A stretch of 64,000 nucleotides of DNA from Phytopythium helicoides (Eukaryota; Oomycota; Peronosporomycetes; Pythiales; Pythiaceae): assembly GCA_024867545.1 (NCBI GenBank), contig JANFNE010000026.1, forward strand, positions 558,001 through 622,000, written 5' to 3'. Below the pieces are notes generated by a model. The model did not search any database and was not told the DNA's origin. It worked only from the letters and a program-made list of their open reading frames with translations. Numbering within the stretch: the first letter of the stretch is position 1; every line of letters begins with the position of its first letter. Below are positions 42,326-53,708 of the stretch, piece by piece. A program made the position numbers and the translations under genes.

Positions 42326-43649
42326 GTGCGAGAAGGGCGAGCACAGCGGCGTGCCGTCGCTCGGTAACGGCAGCTGTGGGTGCTGATGTGGTGACTGTTG
42401 CTTCGGCTGCAGCAAGCGCACCGGCACCCCTCGAGCTTGGCTTTACATAATACAACTACACCTGCGCCCGCTTTCTCTTCTTCTTGCAGAGTATCAGCTT
42501 TGCTGCTACGCCAGTAGCAATATTCGTTTGCTTGGAGGTGCAGATCGTAGCTTCTCGGTGGACACCTGGTCTTCGATAATGCTGCTGCAGGAGGGCGTGA
42601 AGGTACGAACCGCATTTACGGAAGCTGTCACGTGCACTCGTTGACGAGCTCAAGCCGTTTGGCACATGGACCAATAATGCGAAAGGAACCCCTGGAGCTG
42701 GTCGCACAAGTAGTCTTGTAGTCTTCCCAAACGTTGCATTCTCACTGTCTGCTGACGAGCTTGGTGATATTCCTTTGCTGATCAGCAAGGCTCCGTTTCC
42801 TCCAGTTGATTATGTCTGGCTGACGACCCTAATAGTTTCCGTTGTGAGAACTGGAAGTGGCTATCACGTACACAACAAGAATCATAGCGGTCTGGATCTG
42901 GATAGCAAATCTTCCAGGCCACTGATGTCGCCGAAAATGAGCACACGCTGTTGAAGATTTCCATCATCGACGAGAGCCTGGGGACTAGTTAGCGCAGCCA
43001 AGGGAATTACTGAAGTCTGCAAAGCCAATATTCTTGAGCTTGCGTGGCGCCGGTGAGCATACTTGTAGATGTATTCACCAAACCAGCCAGCGAGCACAAG
43101 CTCCACCAGGGCGAAGACGTCGTCGTTGACATGCAGCTCAAATGCGTAACCAGATCAGTGTCAATGCCAACAATGGTGCCAGAGAGGTCGAAATTGTAGT
43201 GCGTAGGGCTTTCAGGTGGTGAAGACGGAGACGGTGTGCCGGATTTTGCCTCGACGCTTTTGAGGTTCACGAGGTCAGTCACAGCGCTTCTCGCCTTGTC
43301 GCACACTTGAGTTGGACCCAGCGGTGACTGTGCAGCGATGTGTTGAGTATCACCACTTCGAGCAGGTCTCCTTACTTCGATTACTTGTAGGCTGAAGCGT
43401 TTGGGTCGTCATCTGCTTCACCTTCTTGGAAAAATGTGTCTGACGACCGAGGGTCCCTTGCACGGGCTGGAAGCTTTCGTTTGGACGTCCATTGGCTTGA
43501 GAGAGTGCTAGGGGGTGACTTCACCAGCCACAAGCTATGGCAGTCGCGTCCAAATGTTTTGGGTCTGGTGAAGTCTCGTCAAGAAAATGACCATGTATAC
43601 AAGCACCAGTGTGGCGTTGTCAGCTTAGTGCACTGACCTCGAGGGTATC
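42326..43649. other. Spacer between NDUFS7 copies 2 and 3
   Basis: It holds the common 3' flank and a shortened, decayed form of the minus-strand coding segments seen after copy 1 (ICYPDPD near 42900; DDVFALVELVLAGWFGEYI near 43100; ARSAVTDLVNLKSVEAKSG near 43280). No intact gene. Confidence 0.5.
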
Positions 43650-43657
43650 GGAAAGGA

Positions 43658-43911
43658 CAGGCCTCTTGAAAGTGGGTAAAAATACCTACCAGCCTATTTT
43701 GACAAGAAATCGGCATTTTGAAAATCTAGGAATAGGCACCATAATGTGTGTGTATCAAAACCGCACAAACTTGCCTACTTGAATACTACTGAGTGTTGTG
43801 AACCGGTGCTACCTGGGTAGGCGCTCTAATGTTTTGTGTGGAAAGTGCCAAAAGTCAGGAATAGGCTTTTTGCACTTTTTCTCAACACACTGCCTATTCT
43901 CAAGAGGCCTG
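43658..43911. mobile_element. 254-bp hAT-like MITE, copy 1
   Basis: The ends are perfect 12-bp inverted repeats, CAGGCCTCTTGA and TCAAGAGGCCTG. The element is bordered by 8-bp direct repeats GGAAAGGA (43650-43657 and 43912-43919). Eight-base target duplications and CAG...CTG-type ends fit the hAT superfamily. There is no coding capacity, so it is non-autonomous. The spacer after NDUFS7 copy 1 (about 41080) has the uninterrupted related target (TATCGGCGAGGAGTTCGTC), which gives the pre-insertion state. Confidence 0.82.
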
Positions 43912-44418
43912 GGAAAGGAGTTTGTCGCAGTTGGTTTTTCTTGTTGTGAGGGGTCAGTTGCTGAGTCAGCGGTGGAGCGCTGTCGTGAAGATGGTTGTTC
44001 GAGGTTCCCAGTCCCAGGAAAATATTGAAAGGTTCATGCTGTATGGGAACACCTTCTCATCGTGCTCTGATTTAACACATTTTGTGTAAACAATATCCAT
44101 TTCCGCAGGTTTTTACCCATCATGTGAGCACGTTAGCGTCCGTAATCCATCGTCCATCCACCATCCGTAATCCCATTTTCCTGATCCCCAGCACAACAGC
44201 ATACCCTCTTCAATGATGAGTCTTCATATACCACTCATTCCATCCAAAAAAGCGTACGGTACGCTAAACGCTAAACACCTCTGTCAACTCTAACCTCTCG
44301 AAACCAAGTCCTCCCACGTCTGAATCAACAAGATCTTGCGTTCTGGGTGCAACTGCAACGGGAAAGCGGGTGGTGGATTTGCCGGAGACCACTCGTCAAT
44401 CCGGAAGAACCGCGAGAG

Positions 44419-45157
44419 ATGCTGAGCCTAGTGCGCCGCTCGGCCGTCGTCGCTGCGTCCACTGCACGCCGCAGCTCCACGGCCGCTGGTGCCACCGGCT
44501 CCGAGTTGCAGCAGCGCGGAAGCGTGCAGGAGCTGCTGGCGGGCAACGCCACGGCGCGCAATAGCGTGGGTGCGTGAAGCTGGAGAGTGTGTTAAACTAA
44601 GAGAGAAACTAATGGAGAGTCACCCAGAGTACGTGGTGGCGCGCGTGGACGACCTGGTCAACTGGGGCCGCAAGGGATCGCTCTGGCCCATCACTTTCGG
44701 CCTCGCATGCTGCGCTATGGAGTTGATGCAAGCCGGTACGTTGGCATCTGCGAGGTAGAGAACCTACTTGGTGAGGTACTAAAGCGGAACGATGCGGTGG
44801 ACAGCCGGATCGAGATACGACTTTGAGCGCATGGGAATGGTCTTCCGCGCGTCGCCGAGACAGACGGACGTCATGGTCATCTCAGGAACGCTCACCAACA
44901 AGATGGCGCCCGCCCTTCGTCGCGTGTACGACCAGATGCCAGAGCCACGATACGTCATCTCGATGGGAAGCTGCGCCAACGGTGGAGGATACTACCACTA
45001 CTCGTACGCCGTAGTGCGCGGCGTCGACCGCATTGTGCCCGTCGACATCTACGTTCCCGGCTGCCCGCCGACGGCCGAGGCGCTGCTCTTCGGCCTCATG
45101 CAGCTGCAGAAGAAGGTCAAGGGAAACAAGTCGCTGCTGCTCAAGCTGAGAAAGTGA
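44419..45157 (+). CDS. NDUFS7: NADH dehydrogenase (complex I) Fe-S protein 7, copy 3
   Basis: Exons 44419-44569, 44628-44735 and 44805-45157. The 203-residue product, the introns and the flanks appear identical to copy 2, offset by 2832 bp. N2-cluster cysteines are intact. Confidence 0.93.
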
Positions 45158-46481
45158 GTGCGAGAAGGGCGAGCACAGCGGCGTGCCGTCGCTCGGTAAC
45201 GGCAGCTGTGGGTGCTGATGTGGTGACTGTTGCTTCGGCTGCAGCAAGCGCACCGGCACCCCTCGAGCTTGGCTTTACATAATACAACTACACCTGCGCC
45301 CGCTTTCTCTTCTTCTTGCAGAGTATCAGCTTTGCTGCTACGCCAGTAGCAATATTCGTTTGCTTGGAGGTGCAGATCGTAGCTTCTCGGTGGACACCTG
45401 GTCTTCGATAATGCTGCTGCAGGAGGGCGTGAAGGTACGAACCGCATTTACGGAAGCTGTCACGTGCACTCGTTGACGAGCTCAAGCCGTTTGGCACATG
45501 GACCAATAATGCGAAAGGAACCCCTGGAGCTGGTCGCACAAGTAGTCTTGTAGTCTTCCCAAACGTTGCATTCTCACTGTCTGCTGACGAGCTTGGTGAT
45601 ATTCCTTTGCTGATCAGCAAGGCTCCGTTTCCTCCAGTTGATTATGTCTGGCTGACGACCCTAATAGTTTCCGTTGTGAGAACTGGAAGTGGCTATCACG
45701 TACACAACAAGAATCATAGCGGTCTGGATCTGGATAGCAAATCTTCCAGGCCACTGATGTCGCCGAAAATGAGCACACGCTGTTGAAGATTTCCATCATC
45801 GACGAGAGCCTGGGGACTAGTTAGCGCAGCCAAGGGAATTACTGAAGTCTGCAAAGCCAATATTCTTGAGCTTGCGTGGCGCCGGTGAGCATACTTGTAG
45901 ATGTATTCACCAAACCAGCCAGCGAGCACAAGCTCCACCAGGGCGAAGACGTCGTCGTTGACATGCAGCTCAAATGCGTAACCAGATCAGTGTCAATGCC
46001 AACAATGGTGCCAGAGAGGTCGAAATTGTAGTGCGTAGGGCTTTCAGGTGGTGAAGACGGAGACGGTGTGCCGGATTTTGCCTCGACGCTTTTGAGGTTC
46101 ACGAGGTCAGTCACAGCGCTTCTCGCCTTGTCGCACACTTGAGTTGGACCCAGCGGTGACTGTGCAGCGATGTGTTGAGTATCACCACTTCGAGCAGGTC
46201 TCCTTACTTCGATTACTTGTAGGCTGAAGCGTTTGGGTCGTCATCTGCTTCACCTTCTTGGAAAAATGTGTCTGACGACCGAGGGTCCCTTGCACGGGCT
46301 GGAAGCTTTCGTTTGGACGTCCATTGGCTTGAGAGAGTGCTAGGGGGTGACTTCACCAGCCACAAGCTATGGCAGTCGCGTCCAAATGTTTTGGGTCTGG
46401 TGAAGTCTCGTCAAGAAAATGACCATGTATACAAGCACCAGTGTGGCGTTGTCAGCTTAGTGCACTGACCTCGAGGGTATC
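45158..46481. other. Spacer between NDUFS7 copies 3 and 4
   Basis: Identical to the spacer at 42326-43649: common 3' flank plus decayed minus-strand coding segments. No intact gene. Confidence 0.5.
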
Positions 46482-46489
46482 GGAAAGGA

Positions 46490-46743
46490 CAGGCCTCTTG
46501 AAAGTGGGTAAAAATACCTACCAGCCTATTTTGACAAGAAATCGGCATTTTGAAAATCTAGGAATAGGCACCATAATGTGTGTGTATCAAAACCGCACAA
46601 ACTTGCCTACTTGAATACTACTGAGTGTTGTGAACCGGTGCTACCTGGGTAGGCGCTCTAATGTTTTGTGTGGAAAGTGCCAAAAGTCAGGAATAGGCTT
46701 TTTGCACTTTTTCTCAACACACTGCCTATTCTCAAGAGGCCTG
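46490..46743. mobile_element. 254-bp hAT-like MITE, copy 2
   Basis: Same element, inverted termini and GGAAAGGA target duplications (46482-46489, 46744-46751) as at 43658-43911. It was copied with the 2832-bp unit rather than inserted independently. Confidence 0.82.
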
Positions 46744-46872
46744 GGAAAGGAGTTTGTCGCAGTTGGTTTTTCTTGTTGTGAGGGGTCAGTTGCTGAGTCA
46801 GCGGTGGAGCGCTGTCGTGAAGATGGTTGTTCGAGGTTCCCAGTCCCAGGAAAATATTGAAAGGTTCATGCT

Positions 46873-47995
46873 GTATGGGAACACCTTCTCATCGTGCTCT
46901 GATTTAACACATTTTGTGTAAACAATATCCATTTCCGCAGGTTTTTACCCATCATGTGAGCACGTTAGCGTCCGTAATCCATCGTCCATCCACCATCCGT
47001 AATCCCATTTTCCTGATCCCCAGCACAACAGCATACCCTCTTCAATGATGAGTCTTCATATACCACTCATTCCATCCAAAAAAGCGTACGGTACGCTAAA
47101 CGCTAAACACCTCTGTCAACTCTAACCTCTCGAAACCAAGTCCTCCCACGTCTGAATCAACAAGATCTTGCGTTCTGGGTGCAACTGCAACGGGAAAGCG
47201 GGTGGTGGATTTGCCGGAGACCACTCGTCAATCCGGAAGAACCGCGAGAGATGCTGAGCCTAGTGCGCCGCTCGGCCGTCGTCGCTGCGTCCACTGCACG
47301 CCGCAGCTCCACGGCCGCTGGTGCCACCGGCTCCGAGTTGCAGCAGCGCGGAAGCGTGCAGGAGCTGCTGGCGGGCAACGCCACGGCGCGCAATAGCGTG
47401 GGTGCGTGAAGCTGGAGAGTGTGTTAAACTAAGAGAGAAACTAATGGAGAGTCACCCAGAGTACGTGGTGGCGCGCGTGGACGACCTGGTCAACTGGGGC
47501 CGCAAGGGATCGCTCTGGCCCATCACTTTCGGCCTCGCATGCTGCGCTATGGAGTTGATGCAAGCCGGTACGTTGGCATCTGCGAGGTAGAGAACCTACT
47601 TGGTGAGGTACTAAAGCGGAACGATGCGGTGGACAGCCGGATCGAGATACGACTTTGAGCGCATGGGAATGGTCTTCCGCGCGTCGCCGAGACAGACGGA
47701 CGTCATGGTCATCTCAGGAACGCTCACCAACAAGATGGCGCCCGCCCTTCGTCGCGTGTACGACCAGATGCCAGAGCCACGATACGTCATCTCGATGGGA
47801 AGCTGCGCCAACGGTGGAGGATACTACCACTACTCGTACGCCGTAGTGCGCGGCGTCGACCGCATTGTGCCCGTCGACATCTACGTTCCCGGCTGCCCGC
47901 CGACGGCCGAGGCGCTGCTCTTCGGCCTCATGCAGCTGCAGAAGAAGGTCAAGGGAAACAAGTCGCTGCTGCTCAAGCTGAGAAAGTGAGTGCGA
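46873..47995 (+). repeat. Partial third 2832-bp unit (NDUFS7 copy 4)
   Basis: Identity with the preceding units runs from the 5' flank through the stop codon and ends at 47995 (TGCGAGAAGG becomes TGCGATAAGG). After that the 3' flank is a diverged homolog, which marks the ancestral right end of the array. Confidence 0.82.
47251..47989 (+). CDS. NDUFS7: NADH dehydrogenase (complex I) Fe-S protein 7, copy 4
   Basis: Exons 47251-47401, 47460-47567 and 47637-47989. The product appears identical to copies 2 and 3. Only the 3' flank differs, so any transcript-level distinction from copies 2 and 3 would have to rely on the 3' UTR. Confidence 0.93.
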
Positions 47996-48158
47996 TAAGG
48001 GCGAGCATAGCGGCGTGCCGTTGCTCGGCAACGGCAGCTGTGGGTGCTGAAGTGGTGGCTGTTGCTTCGGCTGCAGCAAGCGCATCAGTACCCCGCGTGG
48101 TTAGCTTTACATAATACAACTACCATACGCCCGTGTATTCTCCAAATTCTTAGCTCTT

Positions 48159-51022
48159 TCATTGCAGAGACCACAGCCTTGATGTAACAAGGTGGAGTTG
48201 GTCGATAAATACTACTGTGAACATCTGCAACTTCTCAGTCACGACCGACGGGATGCAATCGCTTGCCATGCTGGAAGCTGAACCCGCAACGAGCGACAGT
48301 AAAGAATCTAGTGACGTGATATCGTGACGGTCGGTGAGCCACGCAACAGTCGATTGCGTATGCTCTAGAGCTGCACGCCAAAGCTCCTCGGAGGAAAGAT
48401 GCTCTCTGTTGGAGCTGCCTGCAGGTGCTAGAGCATGCAGGAATGCGTTGGCAACGAAAAAGTCGAATCGCTCACACATACCCACCCACTTTCCCAATCC
48501 GGGAGTATCCAAGGCAAGTTCAGTGGGACTCAAATGTGATCTCAGAAGTGGTTTGGAAGCTGTTGAACGCTCGTAATGGCGGTGCCCACAACTCTGGCAT
48601 TTGCGCTGGAGTGGGCTCCCCAACATCATTGGAGAGGCTTTAGATGTCGAAGGCTGAAGCATGAAACATTTTTCGCAGAGATTCCCGCTCCACTGAGAAT
48701 GGAAGTGCCTGAATAGTCCCATGGGATCTTCAATGCCAATACCTGAGCTCTGGCTTGTCGTAGTTGCCCAGCGGTAGCAAAGTCGGTCGGTTTGGTTTTC
48801 ATCACGAAGGTAGGAAGCAGCACGCTCTCTCCACTTAAAATCTAAGGCTTTGGGCTCTAATATCAGATCTTGAGAGAGAAGCTGCGCCAAGTATTCCCGC
48901 ATGACCATCATCGCTTCGTATCTGTTCCATAACTCTTCGGCTTGACGCTCAACACGCTCATTAATTGTATGAAAGCGAGAAAAGTCCGCCAGAAGAACTA
49001 GAGCGCGAGGTAAGAGCGGAGGGAGGAGGTCGATGGAATTGTTCCCGATACCCATAACTGAAATTATCCATACCCACAGCTCGCCAAGTGGCATCTCATC
49101 TAGTTGTAGATTGTGCTTGTGAGCAAACATGTATAGGTGTGCATGGGGCTCTCGCCACTGCCAAACCAATTGCAGAACCATCTCTCGAAATCGCGAACAC
49201 ACATCTTGAACACACCTGACATGGGATTTGGAGCTCTTTGCATTAGCGTATTCACCGACTGTGGCATTAATGGCTGTTTGAAGTATTTCCAGAACGGATG
49301 GCGAGATCTGCGGAAGCAGCAAATTTCTTGTTGTCTCGCGGTTGGTTAATTGTGCTCTCCACCACATTGCAATGCATGATGCATTTGAAGCTAGCCACAT
49401 TTGCTTTCCACGAGTAATGAGATTGTGAACCTTTTGAGCCCGTAATCGACTATCAACTACTTGAGCACACCACGTTGACCAAACTCGCCTTGTCAGCGTA
49501 GTTGTTGCGTGATGACGGGCAATCTTGTCGCGTTGATGATGCTTCCGCTTCTTATCAACGCGTTTTTTGGCTGCGACTCGGGCTTGCATTGCCCAGTATG
49601 TGCGATAAATCACATGGGCAGCTCGTTCTTGTCGCAGGTTCCTGAGAATTTTGCGAGCGCAGTGGACGCGGTAGATACCTGCGATCGTTGTTACACTTGC
49701 AATCAAAAGTTGCTCGCGGCGTTCGTTTAAACCCACATTCATGCGTGCCTCACACCACGCACTGGACGCTACCAACCTGTTCACTTGCGTGAAATTCATA
49801 TACCACTGATACAGCCCCTCATCATGTCGTACCTCATGCGCGTTCGCCTCATTTTTTGTCGTAATTGCTGAAACGCACGGCGGCGCTGGTTTCCACGGTA
49901 ACTGATTCGGCACAAAGTAGTTAGTTCTACACTTACTCAGCTATTTGTACTCAAAGCCTTACGCTGCTTGGATGAGTGAAGTCGCTGCGTGAAGTACTGG
50001 ATGCCTCAATTTTATCATCGCTTCTCTTTCCTGAAGTGAGGCTTCAATCCCATCAAGCCGATCCAGCTCGCTCATCCAGTGTGCTACAAGAGTTCTAGGC
50101 TCCATTCGAGCCACCGATCCGTCTAGCAGACTGGCATCAATCAGCACCATCGGCGTTCCTCCGCGGTTACTTCTCCTTGTACCACCGGGTGTTTTCTTGC
50201 AGCTAGCAACAACAAGTTCCGCGTATGCGAGTGACTTAGTTGCATACTCACGGTCTTTTACCAGTTGAGCCTGATCTTGCTCAAGATGTTTCAGTGCAAT
50301 CTGATATGCAGCTCGATCTCCTTTGAACTTAAAGAGGACCGACAAGCGACGAGGTCGCTGCAAATAACGCTGTAGCGCTTGCTTGCCCCGGCTAGAAAAT
50401 TCATATTCTGGTCGTAAAAAGGGGTTCACAGCAACAACTCGCACAGATTACTCACTTACGCATGCTTGCGAACGCGATAGCCGCGAAAGACGCTCTGAAT
50501 CTTGAGAACACTTACTAGGAAGCGACGAATCCCTGGAGCGAACTTGTAAGTATAATGTGGCTAGTGTGAAAGTCCTGAGTATGGCGACATAAGTACCTCG
50601 TCGCTCGTTCCATTTCTGTTCGAGCTCACATTTTTCTCGAATCCTTCGGCGGCGGCAATAACTGCATTTTTATCAGACAGAGCACATTGCATTGCCATTA
50701 AACTGCATCATACCTTCTCCAGCACCACTGAATACTTCGTGCGCATCTTGCCAGCCTCGCGCTGTAATTAATCAAGAAGATTTGCGAGTGACGAGGATTT
50801 GAATGGAGTATAATAGCGAGATCATACAGCGTACTGCTGGTATCGCTTCCGCGGAGTCAATTCACCATCACGCCACAGCTCCAGACCAGCTTCCTGCCGC
50901 CGAGCAATCTCCGCTACCAATTCAGCGAGCGTTTGCCGCTTAAAAGTTGGTGCAAGCACTTGGCTGCGCATACTAGCAACAAGTCGACGGCATCGATGCA
51001 GATCCTCCACTAATGAAATCAT
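48159..51022 (-). CDS. IQ-motif protein with C-terminal zinc-ribbon-like CxxC pairs
   Basis: A multi-exon gene. Exons 51022-50828, 50761-50714, 50635-50597, 50542-50460 and 50391 to about 49990 join in phase, then a long final exon runs to 48159. The exon 5/6 junction is not settled (a GTACTT donor near 49994 with an AATAG acceptor near 49938 keeps the frame). Exon 4 contains a clear IQ motif, KIQSVFRGYRVRKHA, expected to bind calmodulin or a light-chain-like protein. Basic IQ-like helices recur at the start of the last exon (IYRVHCARKILRNLRQ). A CEKC...CQSCGH pair in the C-terminal part could bind zinc. I do not recognise the family. Its partner across a 161-bp divergent promoter is a CFAP141-like gene, so a flagellar role is possible (inference). 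Confidence 0.65.
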
Positions 51023-51183
51023 GAATATCCGTCACTGGCTTGGGAAGCCATCAAGGTTGCGACCGATTGCCTTGTCGCTCATTGACTATTCATGGCGACT
51101 GTCAGTTTCCCTCCATCTCGAACGATAGCTTTGGCCAAGATCTCGGGTATTTTGGGCAATTTGCAACAACAAGATAGTGTAGC

Positions 51184-51700
51184 ATGCCGATTGACCGTGA
51201 CCAGCCGGCTGGCATGCCCTCGCGTCGGGAGCCTAGCAGTGCTCTTGTGGCTCGACCACGTCAACCAATCGGCCAGAACGTTGTACGATTCATTGCGCGC
51301 GAAGAGCAATTGCATCAGGCGCGCCAGTACGCGCGAGCAAACGAGACGGCAGCCAACAGAACTCGCTGGGAGGAGAAGCAGAACCTTCGAGCGGGCAGCG
51401 GTGCTCGCTTGCAGCAACGACAGCAGTAAGCTCCTTATCGTTGACTTATTTACCTTCCAGGAGAGCGATATAACAAGTGCTGCTGCAGGTTGGGTGAAGA
51501 GTTAGAGCTGCTGAACAAAGAACTTATTGCCGTGCGCCATGATCGCCTCAAAAAGTATTATGAGGAATGCTACAATGAGTACGTCGTCGTAGCCGAAACA
51601 CGCAAAGACACCCTGATTCCATTCTGAGAAAATATGCTTGAGCAGATGGGAGGATGAGCTTCGAGCGCGCGGCTTGGCTATCATCCGCGACCGCGATTAG
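51184..51700 (+). CDS. CFAP141-like axonemal protein
   Basis: Exons 51184-51425, 51489-51578 and 51646-51700 join to 128 residues. The C-terminal half, EELELLNKELIAVRHDRL then KKYYEECYNEWEDELRARGL, aligns in pattern with the conserved region of CFAP141 (C1orf189), a small microtubule inner protein of ciliary doublets (comparison from memory). The protein is short, charged and helical, as expected. Oomycete zoospores are biflagellate, which fits. It is divergent from the IQ-motif gene. The short length makes the assignment moderate. Confidence 0.5.
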
Positions 51701-51785
51701 GCTGCTTGACTAAGATGCTTTAACAAAGACATCAGCAGGAAAACTGTGCTTGTTTGGATATGAGTCAAAACCTCGAGCATGTCAT

Positions 51786-53708
51786 TTACGCGTTATGCTT
51801 CAGCAGATCGTCTCCAGCAGTAGGAGAACCTTCATCTTTGCCTTCTTCGACTAGCTCTTGAGCAGACTTTGCAGCGTCACGACGGGCTTTCTTGACTTGA
51901 CGCGAAGGGTAAACAATAAGAACGTAAAACAGTAGCAGCACATACAAAATCCCGACTGTACCGAGCACTACCCACCCCGTAACGGGGAATTTGGAAGCGA
52001 CAAACCGAGATAACGCGTTGTACGCCAGCCCAAAATTTAATGCGCATAGTAGACCTCCAACGGAAATGAGCATGTAAGCGATGGCGTTGAAAATTCTTCC
52101 GCCAGCTGCACGGGTACTCGTTGCGAACGATAGCAGCGGCACCAGAGCTAGGGGTAGCTGAACAATCTGCATTACGTCCAGTAGTCCCAGCCATTGCCCT
52201 GCCATTACAGCATCACCATCACCTCCATTATGGCCGCTTTGATAAATTCGCACAATCATAATCGCAGCAGTGACAGCCGGAAGTAATGCAATGCTGCGAG
52301 TGAGACCAGCGCGAGCTTTCCATGACGGTCCAGTCGGAGCCCTTTCCAACAGAAACCCTTCGGTGATAAGCTGCGAGGCATAAGCTCCTGCCATAGCCGT
52401 TGCAACTCCAGACGCTAACAAGCCGACTGCGTATAGGCGACGCCCTGCGCCACCAATTACACCGCCAATCGCTGCTCCAGCACTTGAGATCCCAATCGAT
52501 TGACAGAATCCGGCGGATATTGATGGAGTCTGGCTGTTTTCTTCAAAGTCATGAGCTCCAATGTAGCACAGCGAGCATGAGTTGTCCCCTGATTCTTCAA
52601 GCAAACTTGATGAGATGGCACTGTCAAAAACTTGCGTGTGCGAAAAGATGCATGTGTTTCCCGAGTGGGAGTCGTAGATAGGATGACCGGATGCGCGAGC
52701 AACCATTGTCGGGACGCACGTTGTGCGAATGCCCGTTCCAAATAACGCCGAGATCTGGTTCGTGCCAAGCTGCGCACACTGCGAGCTGAACAGACTCCCA
52801 GCAAATCCCGAGAGCAATGCCATGTTGACCAGCATGACCACGCACAACGCCAGCGCTACTTCCAAAGACGCATAGCGGCTGAGCGCTCTTCTCCATGGCG
52901 CCCCATGTCCAGAATGCAACGCAAGCTTGCCCACCAATGCAGAATGAAGAAATAGGTTGTGCGGGACGACGATGCTTCCAAATGACATCAGCACCGCCAT
53001 GATATTGTCACCATCTAGGCTTGGATGCAGCAGAGCGTGCGCCATTCCTTCTCCACTCGGATCGCTGAGCGAGAAAACTGACAAAACACAGACCGCGATC
53101 GCAACCAGCAGCGCCATGAACACCAGTGCCATGAGCTTGCCTCCTTGGTAGCTTCCCGTGGCCGTAGGTTTTCCAACACTGACGCCGCTATCCGCGCCGG
53201 AGTTGTCGCTGACCATCGCCAAGATCGCGAGAGCCGCAAGCCCCGCGAGCGCGCATCCTAGCGACAGCGGAGCTCCAAACAGCGTCTGCATCGCCACTGC
53301 AGCGCCGACCAAGTGCTTCGTACAGCTCGCGGCCACCGCAAGCTCCGCCGTGAGCCAGAGCAGCATCGCCACGCTTCTCGGGAACTCAAAGCGGCAGAAC
53401 TGCGCCAGTCCGTGCCCCGAGAGCGCCCCGAGCCTCGCAGACAGCACCTGGAAGCCCAGCGCAGCCACAGCGCGCGCCACGGGCACGTAGAGCAGCTCAT
53501 AGCGCGCGTAGGCGCCGCTCTGCGCGTCAAACTGCAGCGAGAAAGGGTCCATCTGCGCGGCCGCCACCAGCCAGCCGGGCCCCGCGAGCGCCCAGAACGT
53601 GCGCACAGACAGCCGCGCGCGTCGTGGCGGCGCTCGTGGGGCTCTGGAGGCCGCAGGGGCCGCCAGGGGAGCGCGGGAGTCGCTCGCCTTCGCGCTGGCT
53701 GCGTCCAT
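51786..53708 (-). CDS. NRAMP-family divalent metal transporter with altered metal-site motifs
   Basis: An intronless frame of 640 residues with 10-12 membrane spans in the NRAMP/LeuT-like order. The first span reads GPGWLVAAAQMDPFSLQFD, where family members have DPGN: Asp54 is kept but Gly-Asn is replaced by Phe-Ser at 56-57. The sixth span reads GSIVVPHNLFLHSAL at about 246-250, where typical members have MPHN: the metal-binding methionine is replaced by valine. Asn of DPGN and Met of MPH coordinate Mn2+/Fe2+ in structurally known NRAMPs, so selectivity or mechanism is probably changed. A Ser-rich extracellular loop with several cysteines lies between later spans. The disordered Ala/Pro/Arg N-terminus is cytosolic by homology. 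Confidence 0.87.
   Translation of the reverse strand: MDAASAKASDSRAPLAAPAASRAPRAPPRRARLSVRTFWALAGPGWLVAAAQMDPFSLQFDAQSGAYARYELLYVPVARAVAALGFQVLSARLGALSGHGLAQFCRFEFPRSVAMLLWLTAELAVAASCTKHLVGAAVAMQTLFGAPLSLGCALAGLAALAILAMVSDNSGADSGVSVGKPTATGSYQGGKLMALVFMALLVAIAVCVLSVFSLSDPSGEGMAHALLHPSLDGDNIMAVLMSFGSIVVPHNLFLHSALVGKLALHSGHGAPWRRALSRYASLEVALALCVVMLVNMALLSGFAGSLFSSQCAQLGTNQISALFGTGIRTTCVPTMVARASGHPIYDSHSGNTCIFSHTQVFDSAISSSLLEESGDNSCSLCYIGAHDFEENSQTPSISAGFCQSIGISSAGAAIGGVIGGAGRRLYAVGLLASGVATAMAGAYASQLITEGFLLERAPTGPSWKARAGLTRSIALLPAVTAAIMIVRIYQSGHNGGDGDAVMAGQWLGLLDVMQIVQLPLALVPLLSFATSTRAAGGRIFNAIAYMLISVGGLLCALNFGLAYNALSRFVASKFPVTGWVVLGTVGILYVLLLFYVLIVYPSRQVKKARRDAAKSAQELVEEGKDEGSPTAGDDLLKHNA

Larger units (their letters stand above)
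41209..44040 (+). repeat. 2832-bp tandem repeat unit 1 (NDUFS7 copy 2 plus spacer)
   Basis: Every reading frame in this interval reappears exactly 2832 bp downstream with the same translation, and the nucleotide lines I compared are identical. Upstream of 41209 the match breaks (TTCGGTTT against TTCATGCT). Confidence 0.85.
44041..46872 (+). repeat. 2832-bp tandem repeat unit 2 (NDUFS7 copy 3 plus spacer)
   Basis: Apparently base-identical to unit 1, including introns, spacer and MITE. This implies very recent duplication, ongoing conversion, or an assembly artefact. Confidence 0.85.

Noticed and set aside
41209..47995. Tandem array considered as satellite or CRISPR-like repeats
   Set aside because: Units are 2.8 kb, contain spliced genes and have no short repeat-spacer structure.
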